64,000 nucleotides of DNA from JAFLBI01 sp964616465 (GCA_964616465.1 CAZTTO010000006.1:62001-126000); one strand, 5' to 3'. Shown: positions 17,101 through 25,233, counted from the stretch's first letter. A program made the numbers and translations. The notes: generated by a model from the letters alone, not told the origin.

Positions 17101-17924
17101 GGATCAAACAATTGCAATCTACTTAAATCAAAAGGAAAATGGGTAGGATAACTAATAGCCCTTAAGCTTATTACAACAAACAACAATCCAATGTATGATT
17201 TCCAAAAGCCTACTAATACTACTAATTCAGCTGCAAACGCATGTAAGAAAAACACAAAAAGAATTATTCCAATTGTTCTTGTGATTAAAGTAAAAGAGTC
17301 ATATTTAACATAGAAATCGTGGTTCTTTTCTTCAAAATAGAATATTGGGTTGCCGTCTATGTTACTGATATATATTTCACTTGGTCTACTTGTCAATTCT
17401 AAAATTTCATCTAATTCTTCGAGTCCATCATAAACAGAATGCAAGTATTCATTTTCAATAAAATAATTCCATTTAACAGGAATCATCCCTGCTATTCTGT
17501 ATTGACCATAATCTTCAATTCGTGACAAAAAACTTCCATTGGTATATTTAACCGTATATATACCAGGATGTTTACTCATTTCCTCAGGAGGGAAAACAAA
17601 TAAATTACTATTCCAATAAACAAGTTGTTGGTTACTTCCTTTGGTATAAATAAAAAATCCAAATGAAGCTTGAAACAAATCATCTCTTTGAATACTGCTA
17701 GCTCTTCGTTTTATAAGATCTTCAATAAGAAGAGAATCTTTAGCATAGCTTAAAAAATCTCTTTCCTTTTTCTGTACTCTCTCTTCAATTTTTTTTACAC
17801 TTTTCTCTACAGAAGAATAATACGTCCAATAGTTTGATATAATAAATGAAACTGTGTACAACCATAAAGCTGCAATTAATAAGTAGCCGTGCTTCCAAAA
17901 TGCTTCAATAATACGCTGCTTCAA
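14193..17924 (-). CDS. Very large membrane sensor histidine kinase, NtrY-like
   Basis: This 1243-aa protein has one N-terminal membrane helix and a periplasmic domain of about 170 residues, then a block of about seven or eight hydrophobic segments (about 210-490). A second extracytoplasmic domain, further membrane helices, another sensor domain, HAMP, HisKA and HATPase_c follow. The kinase core is complete: AHEIKNPLTPMKLSLQYL (His near 1030), NLIQNAIEA, DNGTGIP, FTPNFTTKSSGTGLGLAI. The translation starts with TTG: 17922-17924 overlaps the mazG TGA as TTGA, and the next in-frame Met is more than 100 residues on. No response regulator adjoins, so it is an orphan by position; NtrX-like partners are expected elsewhere. 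Confidence 0.85.
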   Translation of the reverse strand: MKQRIIEAFWKHGYLLIAALWLYTVSFIISNYWTYYSSVEKSVKKIEERVQKKERDFLSYAKDSLLIEDLIKRRASSIQRDDLFQASFGFFIYTKGSNQQLVYWNSNLFVFPPEEMSKHPGIYTVKYTNGSFLSRIEDYGQYRIAGMIPVKWNYFIENEYLHSVYDGLEELDEILELTSRPSEIYISNIDGNPIFYFEEKNHDFYVKYDSFTLITRTIGIILFVFFLHAFAAELVVLVGFWKSYIGLLFVVISLRAISYPTHFPFDLSRLQLFDPSIYGSDWLHPSLGDILVNSILMFWLLGFYKTYQTKIPLIPIKKTILRVALHTALLSVFAKIVIQLVGSLVRDSQISFDVTQFFSLSIYSLIGLIVFCLLIISFFLVAQLLLSPIFTNETSIKTIFIGTFIGLIPIVLYYSFNGNVLWGMTLLFWLILFIVILYYRRADMLRPIYKSTYFIFWVFFFAISISSLLLYQFNQLTQKQLKIFAEKLLDNEDLNDESYIGIATQFLRTDFLFEQFERLKLPYSNQFIKDSLVRENFTGYLNRYETSFYFFDQNNEPLFNPDSRTVQDLESILINQSEATQYDGLFRSKNNIGEFSSFYFKMDIASEENRIGKMYVKMSPREFKDEAFYPEIFRQSSLQNKDGRQKFFAFAIYDDGNLIRKANQYQFSLKAPPRTGRENFFIIQNKQYNELWYYNDNNYQSVVVTRNQTFVSFLTLFAYLFFAFLSVFILFQLIHYLLTQKISWPIYKNIRQWKIRTQVYALIIFISFFSFVAIATSTIFFFINRFEQNNEERISRITQLIVSELEIKSDIIQQGILDESSRFDEMRESKELLEELIRLSRLNGIDINIYNPQGYLYLSTQPYIFNKRLLSSQIDPIALFHVRDLRESQFIHKEKVGTFEFLSTYAPIMYNGSCIAYVNIPYLNSQLELKQEISGFLATLININFIVFLLAVAIAFAIANRITDSFTLIGDKMRQVHLGKHNELIIWNRQDEIGLLVKEYNKMMVALEESADALAKSEREGAWREMARQVAHEIKNPLTPMKLSLQYLQIALKSNAPNLKELIERTTRTLVEQIDQLARIAGDFSQFANIGSIHWEVIDLVEILQSQKLLLGTEHDVQITLTEIGKPALIKFDKIQLARLFTNLIQNAIEASEQNEIKEVKIDLRDLSDKWLISITDNGTGIPKEKIPRIFTPNFTTKSSGTGLGLAISKGIVEKAGGQIYFTTTEGNGSTFYIELPKYVLLS

Positions 17925-18703
17925 CTAGTTTTATTTTTTTCTTCAGTTTTTATAAGATTCCAAATTTGATCCATTTCTTTCATTGAAAGCTCGGTTAATA
18001 GTTTCCCTTGCTGAATACTAATAGCTTCCATTTTATTAAATCTGGCCGTAAACTTTTGATTCGTTCTTTCTAATGCTTTTTCCGGATCTATCTGCAAAAA
18101 CCGTGCATAATTAATAACACTAAACAAAAAATCGCCAAATTCTTGTTCAATAGCGTCTTTATTTTGTTGTGAAACTGCTTCTTGTAATTCTCCTAATTCT
18201 TCATGAACTTTTGAAAACACGTCTTCTGGCTGTTCCCAATCAAACCCCACTTGACGAACCTTTTCTTGAATGCGCATAGCTTTTACTATGGCAGGCAACG
18301 CTTTTGGCACACCTCCTAAAACAGTTTTTTGCCCCTCTTGTGTCTTTATTTTTTGCCAGTTTTTTTTAACATCTTCTTCATTTTCAACTTTCGTATCGCC
18401 ATAAATATGCGGATGCCTTTTTATAAGCTTTTCAGCAATACCTCCTAACACATCTTCTAATTGAACTTTCCCTTCTTCCTTCCCTATTCTAGTATAAAAC
18501 AATAAATGAAGCATAATATCACCTAATTCCTCTTTAATATCCTCCCAATTCTCAGCATCAATTGCATCTGCCAGTTCATATACTTCTTCCAGAGTCATGC
18601 TTCGAAGGGTATGAATGGTTTGTTTTTTATCCCATGGACACTGTTCTCGCAACTCATCCATTATTTGGACCAATCGTAAAAATGCCTTTGCTGTTGCTTC
18701 CAT
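17921..18703 (-). CDS. mazG: Nucleoside triphosphate pyrophosphohydrolase MazG
   Basis: This 260-aa enzyme hydrolyses NTPs/dNTPs to the monophosphate and pyrophosphate; it cleans the nucleotide pool and influences stress responses. Two MazG repeats are visible. The first (about 20-110) has CPWDKKQTIHTL, the metal motif EEVYEL and KEELGDIMLHLLF. The second (about 155-230) has GFDWEQPEDVFSKVHEE and EFGDFLFSVINYAR. It follows the DUF3667 gene by 3 nt and overlaps the kinase start by 4 nt, so the three form one operon. Confidence 0.95.
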   Translation of the reverse strand: MEATAKAFLRLVQIMDELREQCPWDKKQTIHTLRSMTLEEVYELADAIDAENWEDIKEELGDIMLHLLFYTRIGKEEGKVQLEDVLGGIAEKLIKRHPHIYGDTKVENEEDVKKNWQKIKTQEGQKTVLGGVPKALPAIVKAMRIQEKVRQVGFDWEQPEDVFSKVHEELGELQEAVSQQNKDAIEQEFGDFLFSVINYARFLQIDPEKALERTNQKFTARFNKMEAISIQQGKLLTELSMKEMDQIWNLIKTEEKNKTS

Positions 18704-18706
18704 AAA

Positions 18707-19828
18707 TTATGCAATCGTAAATGTGAGGAATAGTCCAAAGAAGAAAATGATCATCAAAATAATAAAGACTGTCATGATGAACATGAATAACCCTTTCAAA
18801 ATTGTTTTTATCCATCCCTGCTGATAAAACCCTTTGAATGCCCAATACCAATAAAGGAACATCCAAATATTTAAAATACTACTAATTAAGCTTGGAATTT
18901 TGCCATTACCCAAAGTTCCTGCCAAAACAATACCAAGTCCAAAAACAAATAAGGCATTGAATAAATGGAGCAGAAAAATTGCATGATCGGCAAAGTAATA
19001 GCTCTTATTTCTGAAGTACACCAAGTTCAAAAGAAAGGCAACAAAGGGTAAAGAAATAAATAACGCAATAGGAATTTTATGCAAAACCTCATCTAATAAC
19101 TTTTTCAGAAACGATCGCTGATCACCTTTATATTTTTGATTTAAATACAATTGCCTTTGCTTCATTTTGCTATCGAAAAAACCATCGCGATCTTTTTTAG
19201 GCAAACTCTGCTGATATCTTACATATTGCTCTACAGAAGTAAACGAATCAACATCACTTGAGATACTGAAGCTTGTCTTGCGATTTTCTAAAATTTGAAC
19301 ATAGTTGGAATCCAGATTTAATATTTCTAAATCTCTTTGTAATAACTTTATAGAATCCAATTTAGATTGACTTGTTAAAGTATCAGCTTTTATTTTTTCT
19401 TGCAAACTATTGATTTCAGCTTCAATTTCTTTTTTTACTTGCGTTACTAAATTTTTGTCATCATTTACATTAGCCGGCATAAGCATAAAAAATAACAGAA
19501 AAAAAACTGCAGAGGAAAAAATATACATCCTTATAGGATTTATATAACTCATCCTTCTGCCACGCAAATATTCACGAGATAAAAATCCAGGCTTAAACAT
19601 CAACAAGCGTAAAGAGCTAAAAAACTTACCATCGAAATGAAATAAATCTCCAACAAAGTGAGAAACTAACTGCCAAACTGATTCTTTGGTTTCAATGTTT
19701 TCTTGCCCGCATACATGACAAAAACGACCTTGTACTTGTGCATTACAATTCAGGCAATTCTTTTCTTTACGTTCTATGAAGTGTGACAAAGTGAAAATTT
19801 TTCTAAAAATAGGGATAGAATAAGACAT
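18707..19828 (-). CDS. DUF3667 membrane protein with zinc ribbon
   Basis: This 373-aa protein of unknown function is frequent in Bacteroidota. Near the N-terminus a zinc-ribbon CLNCNAQVQGRFCHVCGQ has two CxxC pairs. The conserved DUF3667 core FHFDGKFFSSLRLLMFKPG and GRRMSYINPIRMY follow, with a membrane helix (about 105-120). A polar, coiled segment and three or four C-terminal membrane helices complete the protein. It is first in the operon with mazG and the large kinase. The intergenic distance to the divergent secreted protein is only 24 bp, so its promoter must overlap that gene's 5' end or the starts are wrong. Confidence 0.8.
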   Translation of the reverse strand: MSYSIPIFRKIFTLSHFIERKEKNCLNCNAQVQGRFCHVCGQENIETKESVWQLVSHFVGDLFHFDGKFFSSLRLLMFKPGFLSREYLRGRRMSYINPIRMYIFSSAVFFLLFFMLMPANVNDDKNLVTQVKKEIEAEINSLQEKIKADTLTSQSKLDSIKLLQRDLEILNLDSNYVQILENRKTSFSISSDVDSFTSVEQYVRYQQSLPKKDRDGFFDSKMKQRQLYLNQKYKGDQRSFLKKLLDEVLHKIPIALFISLPFVAFLLNLVYFRNKSYYFADHAIFLLHLFNALFVFGLGIVLAGTLGNGKIPSLISSILNIWMFLYWYWAFKGFYQQGWIKTILKGLFMFIMTVFIILMIIFFFGLFLTFTIA

Positions 19829-19852
19829 TTCCGCCTATTCTCTAACCCTTAG

Positions 19853-20725
19853 ATGCACGCATGTTTGTACATTTACGAAAATTTATTTGTGAAGCCCATA
19901 TTCATTCTTTTCATAGCCCTTATTTCATCCTATTCGGTTTCGGCTCAATACTTTTATCACGATATCTACTCAAGTAAAGAAGCCCAGGAATTACAACAAA
20001 AATGGAAAAAGATAGGCGTTTCTACCATTACAGCCTCTAGCACAGATAAGGAGTTATTCTTAGAATTAAAGACAGTTTGGTCGTCCGACTATCGTCAAAA
20101 AACAACTTCAACATTCATTAATAACCAGCTCAAAAGCCAACAAGAAAGCTTTTATAATGGTCCAAGAATCCAAAGAAGTACTGAAATGAGCAAAGGGATT
20201 GAAAAAAAAATACAATATAGCTATCAGGAAAAGGGCTTATTGAAACAGTTGCAAGTTTCTTTTACAGATACAGCTATGAAAATTAAATCCTCTGAACTTC
20301 ATATATGGAATTATCATGCTGATGGCTTACCTGAAAAAATGCTACTGATCAAAAATCAAACTGATACTACTATTGTCGAATTCATTATTGAACAACTTCC
20401 TCAGCCAAGGGTTGCAGAGGAACATTGGAAGAAAAAAGATAAAACAGTCGAGAGCTACTTCTACTATTACAATGACCAAGGTATTTTAAGCGATATTGTT
20501 CGTTTCAATAATCGTTTGCAAAAGATGCTTCCCGACCGCGTATTCAATTATGATACTGAGGGGAAGTTGATTGAAATGATTGAAACCTTAGAGAACAAAT
20601 CCGACTATTACAAATGGATATATGAATATGATTCAAATGGATTAAAAACTTCTGAAAAATCATTCAATAAAGCGAAGCAATTACAAAGTCAATTTCTGTA
20701 CACCTACCAGTACTTTAAGAAATAA
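19853..20725 (+). CDS. Secreted hypothetical protein with YD-like repeats
   Basis: This 290-aa protein is not recognised as a named family. A hydrophobic segment ending SYSVSA before Gln (about 13-32) is a signal peptide, but the ATG at 19853 gives it an unusual N-terminal extension of about 12 residues; an in-frame GTG at 19889 would give a more typical signal. The mature part is beta-rich with YxYDxxGxL-like repeats toward the C-terminus (YNDQGIL, YDTEGKLIEM, YDSNGLKTSE), as in RHS/YD-type and many Bacteroidota exported proteins. It stands alone, and the minus-strand tRNA terminator begins at its end. Confidence 0.65.
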   Translation: MHACLYIYENLFVKPIFILFIALISSYSVSAQYFYHDIYSSKEAQELQQKWKKIGVSTITASSTDKELFLELKTVWSSDYRQKTTSTFINNQLKSQQESFYNGPRIQRSTEMSKGIEKKIQYSYQEKGLLKQLQVSFTDTAMKIKSSELHIWNYHADGLPEKMLLIKNQTDTTIVEFIIEQLPQPRVAEEHWKKKDKTVESYFYYYNDQGILSDIVRFNNRLQKMLPDRVFNYDTEGKLIEMIETLENKSDYYKWIYEYDSNGLKTSEKSFNKAKQLQSQFLYTYQYFKK

Positions 20726-20748
20726 AAAAAAGCGACCGAAGTCGCTTT
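20721..20748 (-). terminator. Terminator of tRNA-Leu(UAA), UUCG tetraloop
   Basis: On the minus strand AAAGCGAC, loop TTCG, GTCGCTTT (20748-20729) is followed by a T-rich tract (TTTTATTTC). The C-UUCG-G closing is a very stable tetraloop. It overlaps the end of the convergent secreted-protein gene. Confidence 0.85.
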
Positions 20749-20749
20749 G

Positions 20750-20835
20750 TGCCCCAGGCGGGAGTTGAACCCGCACGGCCATTGCTGGCCACAGGATTTT
20801 AAGTCCTGCGTGTCTACCAATTCCACCACCAGGGC
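20750..20835 (-). tRNA. tRNA-Leu (anticodon UAA)
   Basis: This is a complete 86-nt class II tRNA on the minus strand. Acceptor GCCCTGG pairs with CTGGGGC, with discriminator A. Anticodon stem CAGGA/TCCTG with loop CTTAAAA gives anticodon TAA. The long variable arm and T-loop TTCAACT are present. CCA is not encoded. It reads UUA/UUG. Confidence 0.96.
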
Positions 20836-20843
20836 TCCTTACA

Positions 20844-20871
20844 AAAATCCCGTTCGGGTGAACGGGATTTT
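20844..20871 (-). terminator. Terminator-like hairpin between tRNA-Gly and tRNA-Leu
   Basis: A perfect 12-bp stem (AAAATCCCGTTC 20844-20855, GAACGGGATTTT 20860-20871) has a 4-nt loop; on the minus strand its T run (ATTTTTGT) ends 5-8 nt before the 5' end of tRNA-Leu. There is no room for a separate tRNA-Leu promoter, so it may be a partial terminator or processing signal. Confidence 0.7.
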
Positions 20872-20877
20872 GCTGAG

Positions 20878-20950
<73 letters not shown>

Positions 20951-20978
20951 GTATTTTGTAAGAACTGTTTTGGGAGTG

Positions 20979-21008
20979 CAAAAATAAACATCCTCAGTTC
21001 TCTACAAA
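20979..21008 (-). promoter_or_regulatory. Promoter of the tRNA-Gly/tRNA-Leu unit
   Basis: On the minus strand TTTG (21008-21005), 18 nt and TATTTTTG (20986-20979) match the consensus exactly. CAC follows, as in two other promoters here. The -7 box ends 28 nt before tRNA-Gly. Confidence 0.7.
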
Positions 21009-21025
21009 ATTTTTATTCAACTTTT

Positions 21026-21229
21026 TTACTTGTATTTTGGAGTATACTGAGTACTCTCAGGTACAGCAACCTCAGGTGCACCTTTATATCTTGCATTATA
21101 TAACTTGTAGCAAGCACCTAGTAAAAATGCACTTAAACAAGTTACCTGTAAATAAAATAAAAAGCGGGATGAGTTTACCCAGCTATAAGTAAAGTCTTTT
21201 GCTTTGTGTTGTTCTAGTTCGTTTGCCAT
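21026..21229 (-). CDS. Small single-pass membrane protein, unknown
   Basis: This 67-aa protein is not recognised. A polar N-terminus (MANELEQHKAKDF) precedes one membrane helix (about residues 22-42, FLFYLQVTCLSAFLLGACYKL) and a short, proline-containing periplasmic or cytoplasmic tail ending TPKYK. A TATTTTTG -7 element lies 17 nt before the ATG, which supports a real transcript. It sits between the glycosyltransferase gene and the tRNA genes, all on the minus strand. Confidence 0.6.
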   Translation of the reverse strand: MANELEQHKAKDFTYSWVNSSRFLFYLQVTCLSAFLLGACYKLYNARYKGAPEVAVPESTQYTPKYK

Positions 21230-21246
21230 ACGGTTAAATTGCGGTG

Positions 21247-21254
21247 CAAAAATA
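21247..21254 (-). promoter_or_regulatory. Likely -7 element of the 67-aa membrane protein
   Basis: TATTTTTG on the minus strand is followed by CACC, identical in form to the tRNA-Gly and tRNA-Cys promoters. A TTTG lies only 12 nt upstream, too close for an optimal -33 box. Confidence 0.45.
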
Positions 21255-21272
21255 AGGGGCTGGAATCAAATA

Positions 21273-22298
21273 TCATTTCTCCCTCACAACTATTTGATTA
21301 AAACATCGCTTCTTTTTAACAAAATACTGCCAAATCAATACTCCATCATAAACCCCTGCACAATTTTTCAGAGATTTTAGTGGTAAACTGTATTTATTCT
21401 GTTTGGTCATAATCCAATAACAAAAAATAAAATGTGCTTTTGCAATAGCCCAAAAATGCCCAATTTGACCTTTTAGCATAAATCTCCATGCAGCAACAGC
21501 ATCTAAGCCAAACCTGACAGGAATAAGCCACAATAACACACTTATTGGACTGTTTTTCCAAATCATCCATAAGTTATTTCTGAAGTTGAGATAGGTTTTG
21601 GTTGGGCTAGGTGCTAATGTGCCTCCACCTAGATGATACACCTTTGATTGTGGCTCTACTTTTATCTGATAGCCAGCCCTTTGAAAACGCCAGCACAAAT
21701 CAATTTCTTCCATATGTGCAAAAAAATCAGGATCTAATCCTCCAACTTTCCAAAAAGCTTCTTTACGAACCATCATTGCAGCTCCTGTTGCCCAAAAAAT
21801 TATTGCCTGATCTTCATATTGACCATCTACAGTTTCACAAACATCCATGACCCTTCCTCTCGCAAAAGGATATCCCAATATATCAATCCATCCACCTGCT
21901 GCTCCAGCATATTCATATTGATGAGGCTGATTGAATGATAAGATGGATGGTTGCACAGCAGCAATTTGAGGATTAGAGTCCATTAAACTCAATAAAGGCG
22001 CTAACCAGCCCTCAATAACTTCAACATCACTGTTCAGAAGAACATAATAAGGATGCTCAAGTTGTTGCAAACCTAATTGATATCCTCCTGCATAACCTGT
22101 GTTCTTTTCCAAATGAATGAATCGAATAGATGGAAAATTTTGCTGAAGAAATGCAACGCTATCGTCGGTTGATCCATTGTCAATCACTATCAATTCAGCA
22201 TAATTTGGAAGATGCTGAATGACTGATGGAAGAAACTGTTCTAAGTGTTTTCTTCCATTATAATTTAAAATAGCAACTGCTACTTGAAACTCACTCAT
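21273..22298 (-). CDS. Glycosyltransferase family 2 (rhamnosyltransferase-like)
   Basis: This 341-aa GT-A fold enzyme transfers a sugar from a nucleotide donor. AILNYNGRKHLEQFLPSV opens the domain, IVIDNGSTDDS follows, NTGYAGGYQLGL and LLNSDVEV supply the metal/donor site, and HMEEIDLCWR carries the catalytic-base region. A hydrophobic C-terminal segment (about 250-300) may bind the membrane. It lies 8 bp downstream of the serine hydrolase gene, so they may share a transcript. The acceptor is unknown. Confidence 0.88.
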   Translation of the reverse strand: MSEFQVAVAILNYNGRKHLEQFLPSVIQHLPNYAELIVIDNGSTDDSVAFLQQNFPSIRFIHLEKNTGYAGGYQLGLQQLEHPYYVLLNSDVEVIEGWLAPLLSLMDSNPQIAAVQPSILSFNQPHQYEYAGAAGGWIDILGYPFARGRVMDVCETVDGQYEDQAIIFWATGAAMMVRKEAFWKVGGLDPDFFAHMEEIDLCWRFQRAGYQIKVEPQSKVYHLGGGTLAPSPTKTYLNFRNNLWMIWKNSPISVLLWLIPVRFGLDAVAAWRFMLKGQIGHFWAIAKAHFIFCYWIMTKQNKYSLPLKSLKNCAGVYDGVLIWQYFVKKKRCFNQIVVREK

Positions 22299-22306
22299 AC
22301 CTCAAT

Positions 22307-23443
22307 TTACTTATTGGCCAATCCCCAATGAATCAATGAAGTTACTTCGGTTGGTACACCATCCACTTTAACTGAAGAACGCTTATGCCCTAGGCGTACA
22401 ATAACAGTTTTGGTTGAGGGAATAACAATGATGTATTGTCCTAAAATTCCTCTTGCATAAAACACTTCTGGGTATTTCGGATGTATCCACCACTGATAGC
22501 CATAATAATTACATTGCTTACCTTCCTCGTCAGTTAAATTACATGGAGTAATTGAAGCTGAGTAATAATCTCGTTCAATGATAGCTGTTCCATTCCAACG
22601 TCCACTATCTAGCATCATTTGTCCAATCCTTGCAAAATCGCGCGCATTGGTATTAAAACAACAATAAGCTTTTTCGTGCCCGCCTTTCTTATCTAAACTC
22701 CATAATGCACTGTGTTTAGCACCTAATGGCTTCCATAGTTTTTTACTTGCATAAGCGCTCAAAGTTTCTCCAGTTGCTCTCTCTACAATAAATCCCAATA
22801 ATTGTGTATCTCCAGATTTGTATCTATGCAATGTGCCAGGCGCAGCTTCTTTTTTAATTTGAAATGCAGTTTTTAACAAATCATTTCCGTAATACATTTC
22901 GCTGGTAATGGAAATTGGATTTGAATAGGACTCTTGAAAATCACTTCCACTACTCATAGTTAAAAGATCTTTAATGCGCATAGCAGCTAGCTCTGTTGGC
23001 AATTCTGGCAAATAGCGAACCACAGAATCTTCCACTGAACCAATCGCTCCATCTTTTATAGCAGCACCAATTAATAAGGAAACAATACTTTTTGCTACTG
23101 AAAACGAACCTGACAAAGAGCTATCAGAATATCCATCCCAATAATTTTCATACACTAATTTCCCATCTTTGATTACAACACAGGCCACAGTTTTCAATTC
23201 TTCAAGCTGCTGAATCAAACTGTCTGGAGCTATTAACCTCTCTTCAGGACTGGCAACAATCCATGCTTGTTCATCTGTTGACTCAACTGCCCTATTTTCA
23301 AAAATTTTATAATCGTCAATTCCTGAAAAATTATAATAGATGGCTCTGAAAAGATATGTTTTCCCGGTAACTACCGAGAAAAGTCCAATAACCCCAATGA
23401 ATGCAATCAGCACTAACAGGGAAACCTTCAATATTTTTTTCAT
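22307..23443 (-). CDS. Serine hydrolase, class C beta-lactamase/esterase fold
   Basis: This 378-aa protein has an N-terminal membrane helix (about 4-26) that is a signal anchor, then a beta-lactamase-related domain with nucleophile motif SVAK (S115-K118) and Tyr208 in YKSGD, where classical enzymes have YxN. A late LGHKR stretch probably stands in for the KTG box. Such proteins act as peptidases, esterases or peptide-modifying enzymes in the periplasm; beta-lactam resistance is not implied. It is upstream of the family 2 glycosyltransferase, 8 bp apart. Confidence 0.85.
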   Translation of the reverse strand: MKKILKVSLLVLIAFIGVIGLFSVVTGKTYLFRAIYYNFSGIDDYKIFENRAVESTDEQAWIVASPEERLIAPDSLIQQLEELKTVACVVIKDGKLVYENYWDGYSDSSLSGSFSVAKSIVSLLIGAAIKDGAIGSVEDSVVRYLPELPTELAAMRIKDLLTMSSGSDFQESYSNPISITSEMYYGNDLLKTAFQIKKEAAPGTLHRYKSGDTQLLGFIVERATGETLSAYASKKLWKPLGAKHSALWSLDKKGGHEKAYCCFNTNARDFARIGQMMLDSGRWNGTAIIERDYYSASITPCNLTDEEGKQCNYYGYQWWIHPKYPEVFYARGILGQYIIVIPSTKTVIVRLGHKRSSVKVDGVPTEVTSLIHWGLANK

Positions 23444-23588
23444 AGCTCAAATTAAGCATTTATCTTGCAGACGAAAGAACTACAACATGCAATTTCTATC
23501 TCAAAACCTCGATTTCCTCGATCATCCTTTGTGGTAAGCACAAATAATCCGCGTTGCATCATTCTTTCATTTTACATTAAATCATTTT

Positions 23589-24824
23589 ATGAATTCACAT
23601 ATTCACTTGTCTGAAAAGACAAGTCATTTTCTTCATATTGAAGATCAATTTGGCGCACATAACTACCATCCCCTACCCGTAGTCTTAGAAAAAGGACAAG
23701 GTGTTTTTTTATGGGATGTTGATGGTAAGCGATATTTCGATTTTTTGAGTGGCTACTCTGCTGTGAACCAAGGTCATTGCCATCCAACTATTATTCAAGC
23801 CTTGGTAGAACAGGCTTCTAAACTTACTTTAACATCAAGGGCGTTTCATAATGATCAGCTTGGACCTTATTCTGAAATGATTACTAAGCTTTTTGGCTTT
23901 GATCGTGTACTTCCTATGAATACTGGTGTTGAAGGTGGCGAAACGGCTATTAAACTTGCCAGAAGATGGGCGTATGACAAAAAAGGGGTTCCGGAAAATC
24001 AGGCAGTCGTGTTGTTTGCAACTGGAAATTTTTGGGGGAGAACCCTAGCTGCTATTTCTTCTTCTAATGACCCAAGTAGCTATAAAGGATTTGGACCTTA
24101 TATGCCTGGATTTGATTTGGTACCCTACAATGATCTTCTTGCTTTAGAAAAAGCATTGCAGAACCCAAATGTTGCTGCCTTTATGTTAGAACCAATTCAA
24201 GGTGAAGCTGGTGTAATAATTCCTGATGAAGGATATTTAAAAGCAGTTCGGGAGCTATGTACAAAATGGAATGTATTGATGATTGCAGATGAAATTCAGA
24301 CAGGACTTTGCAGAACAGGTAAAATGTTGGCTTGCGACCATGAAAATGTTCATCCAGATATTCTTATTCTTGGTAAAGCACTCAGCGGTGGCACTATGCC
24401 TGTTGCCGCTGTTCTGGCAAGCGATGAAATTATGCTGAATATTCGCCCCGGTGAACACGGAAGCACTTATGGTGGGAACCCATTGGCTTGTAAGGTAGCA
24501 ACGGCCGCACTTGAAGTTTTAGTGAATGAGAATCTTGCAGACAATGCAGCCTCAATGGGTGAATACCTAAGAATGAAACTGAAAAATTTGAATAGTTCTT
24601 ATATCAAAAAAGTACGTGGAAAAGGATTACTCAATGCAATTGAAATTACACATACCGATAAAGAAGCAGCTTGGAAATTATGTTTAAAAATGATGGAAAA
24701 TGGACTTCTTGCAAAGCCCACGCATGGCGATAAAATTAGGTTTGCTCCGCCATTAGTTATAACAAAAGAACAAATTGATGAGGCTGTTTCAATTATTGAA
24801 CAGTCATTGAAAGTACTTGATTAA
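23589..24824 (+). CDS. rocD: Ornithine--oxo-acid aminotransferase
   Basis: This 411-aa PLP enzyme converts ornithine and 2-oxoglutarate to glutamate semialdehyde and glutamate, linking arginine and proline metabolism. The N-terminal FGAHNYHPLPVV, the Tyr-containing FLSGYSAVNQGHCHP, NTGVEGGETAIKLAR, IADEIQTG (Asp234) and the PLP lysine K263 in LGKALSGG match ornithine aminotransferases rather than other class III members. Length is normal. It is a single gene ended by a bidirectional terminator. No clear promoter is visible in the 145 bp upstream that it shares with the divergent hydrolase. Confidence 0.93.
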   Translation: MNSHIHLSEKTSHFLHIEDQFGAHNYHPLPVVLEKGQGVFLWDVDGKRYFDFLSGYSAVNQGHCHPTIIQALVEQASKLTLTSRAFHNDQLGPYSEMITKLFGFDRVLPMNTGVEGGETAIKLARRWAYDKKGVPENQAVVLFATGNFWGRTLAAISSSNDPSSYKGFGPYMPGFDLVPYNDLLALEKALQNPNVAAFMLEPIQGEAGVIIPDEGYLKAVRELCTKWNVLMIADEIQTGLCRTGKMLACDHENVHPDILILGKALSGGTMPVAAVLASDEIMLNIRPGEHGSTYGGNPLACKVATAALEVLVNENLADNAASMGEYLRMKLKNLNSSYIKKVRGKGLLNAIEITHTDKEAAWKLCLKMMENGLLAKPTHGDKIRFAPPLVITKEQIDEAVSIIEQSLKVLD

Positions 24825-24849
24825 AAAAAGCCGCTTAAGCGGCTTTTTT
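24824..24849. terminator. Bidirectional terminator between rocD and the 132-aa gene
   Basis: AAAAAAGCCGC (24824-24834), loop TTAA and GCGGCTTTTTT (24839-24849) work in both directions. The loop contains the minus-strand stop codon, and the stem codes the last residues KKAA of the facing gene. Confidence 0.92.
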
Positions 24850-25233
24850 ATTGATTTTAACATTTGGAAAGAAGGTCATGAAAAGCCCAAGAGCTGCAAA
24901 AAAGACCAATCCATATAAACCTGCTTTCTTCTCAGGACAAACCCCGCCCATGCAGGCTCCAATTAGTATAAGATTTCTCAGCGCCCATGCCATGTTAAAT
25001 GCTGCAAAAAAAACATTGGTTCTTTTTGCCCAAATTTTTGGTAACAGAAAAAAAATCGACATACATACTCCAACATACAAATTCATAAGTCCAGGCTTCC
25101 CAAAACTCGTTCCCTCTGCAATGAATCCAGATACAACAATATCCTTTCCAGGTATATACGCCCAAGGCAATAGGCAACAGCCTATCATGAGCAACATAGA
25201 TAAGATACCAATGGGTTGTGTATATTTTATCAT
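24835..25233 (-). CDS. Four-helix membrane protein, unknown
   Basis: This 132-aa protein is not recognised as a named family. Four membrane segments are visible (about 8-27, 50-66, 73-93, 105-124). A Cys pair in a loop (CMGGVCPEKK) and a CCLLPW motif near the N-terminus might form a disulphide or bind a cofactor. The ATG at 25233 directly follows the T tract of the tRNA-Cys terminator, leaving no space for a promoter or ribosome site. Either it is translated from read-through transcripts or it begins at a later Met (residue 13 or 16). Confidence 0.65.
   Translation of the reverse strand: MIKYTQPIGILSMLLMIGCCLLPWAYIPGKDIVVSGFIAEGTSFGKPGLMNLYVGVCMSIFFLLPKIWAKRTNVFFAAFNMAWALRNLILIGACMGGVCPEKKAGLYGLVFFAALGLFMTFFPNVKINKKAA

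Noticed and set aside
22307..23443. Serine hydrolase as a resistance beta-lactamase
   Set aside because: It has an SVAK motif but no KTG box and a YKS instead of YxN motif; it fits the general serine-hydrolase family, so resistance cannot be inferred.
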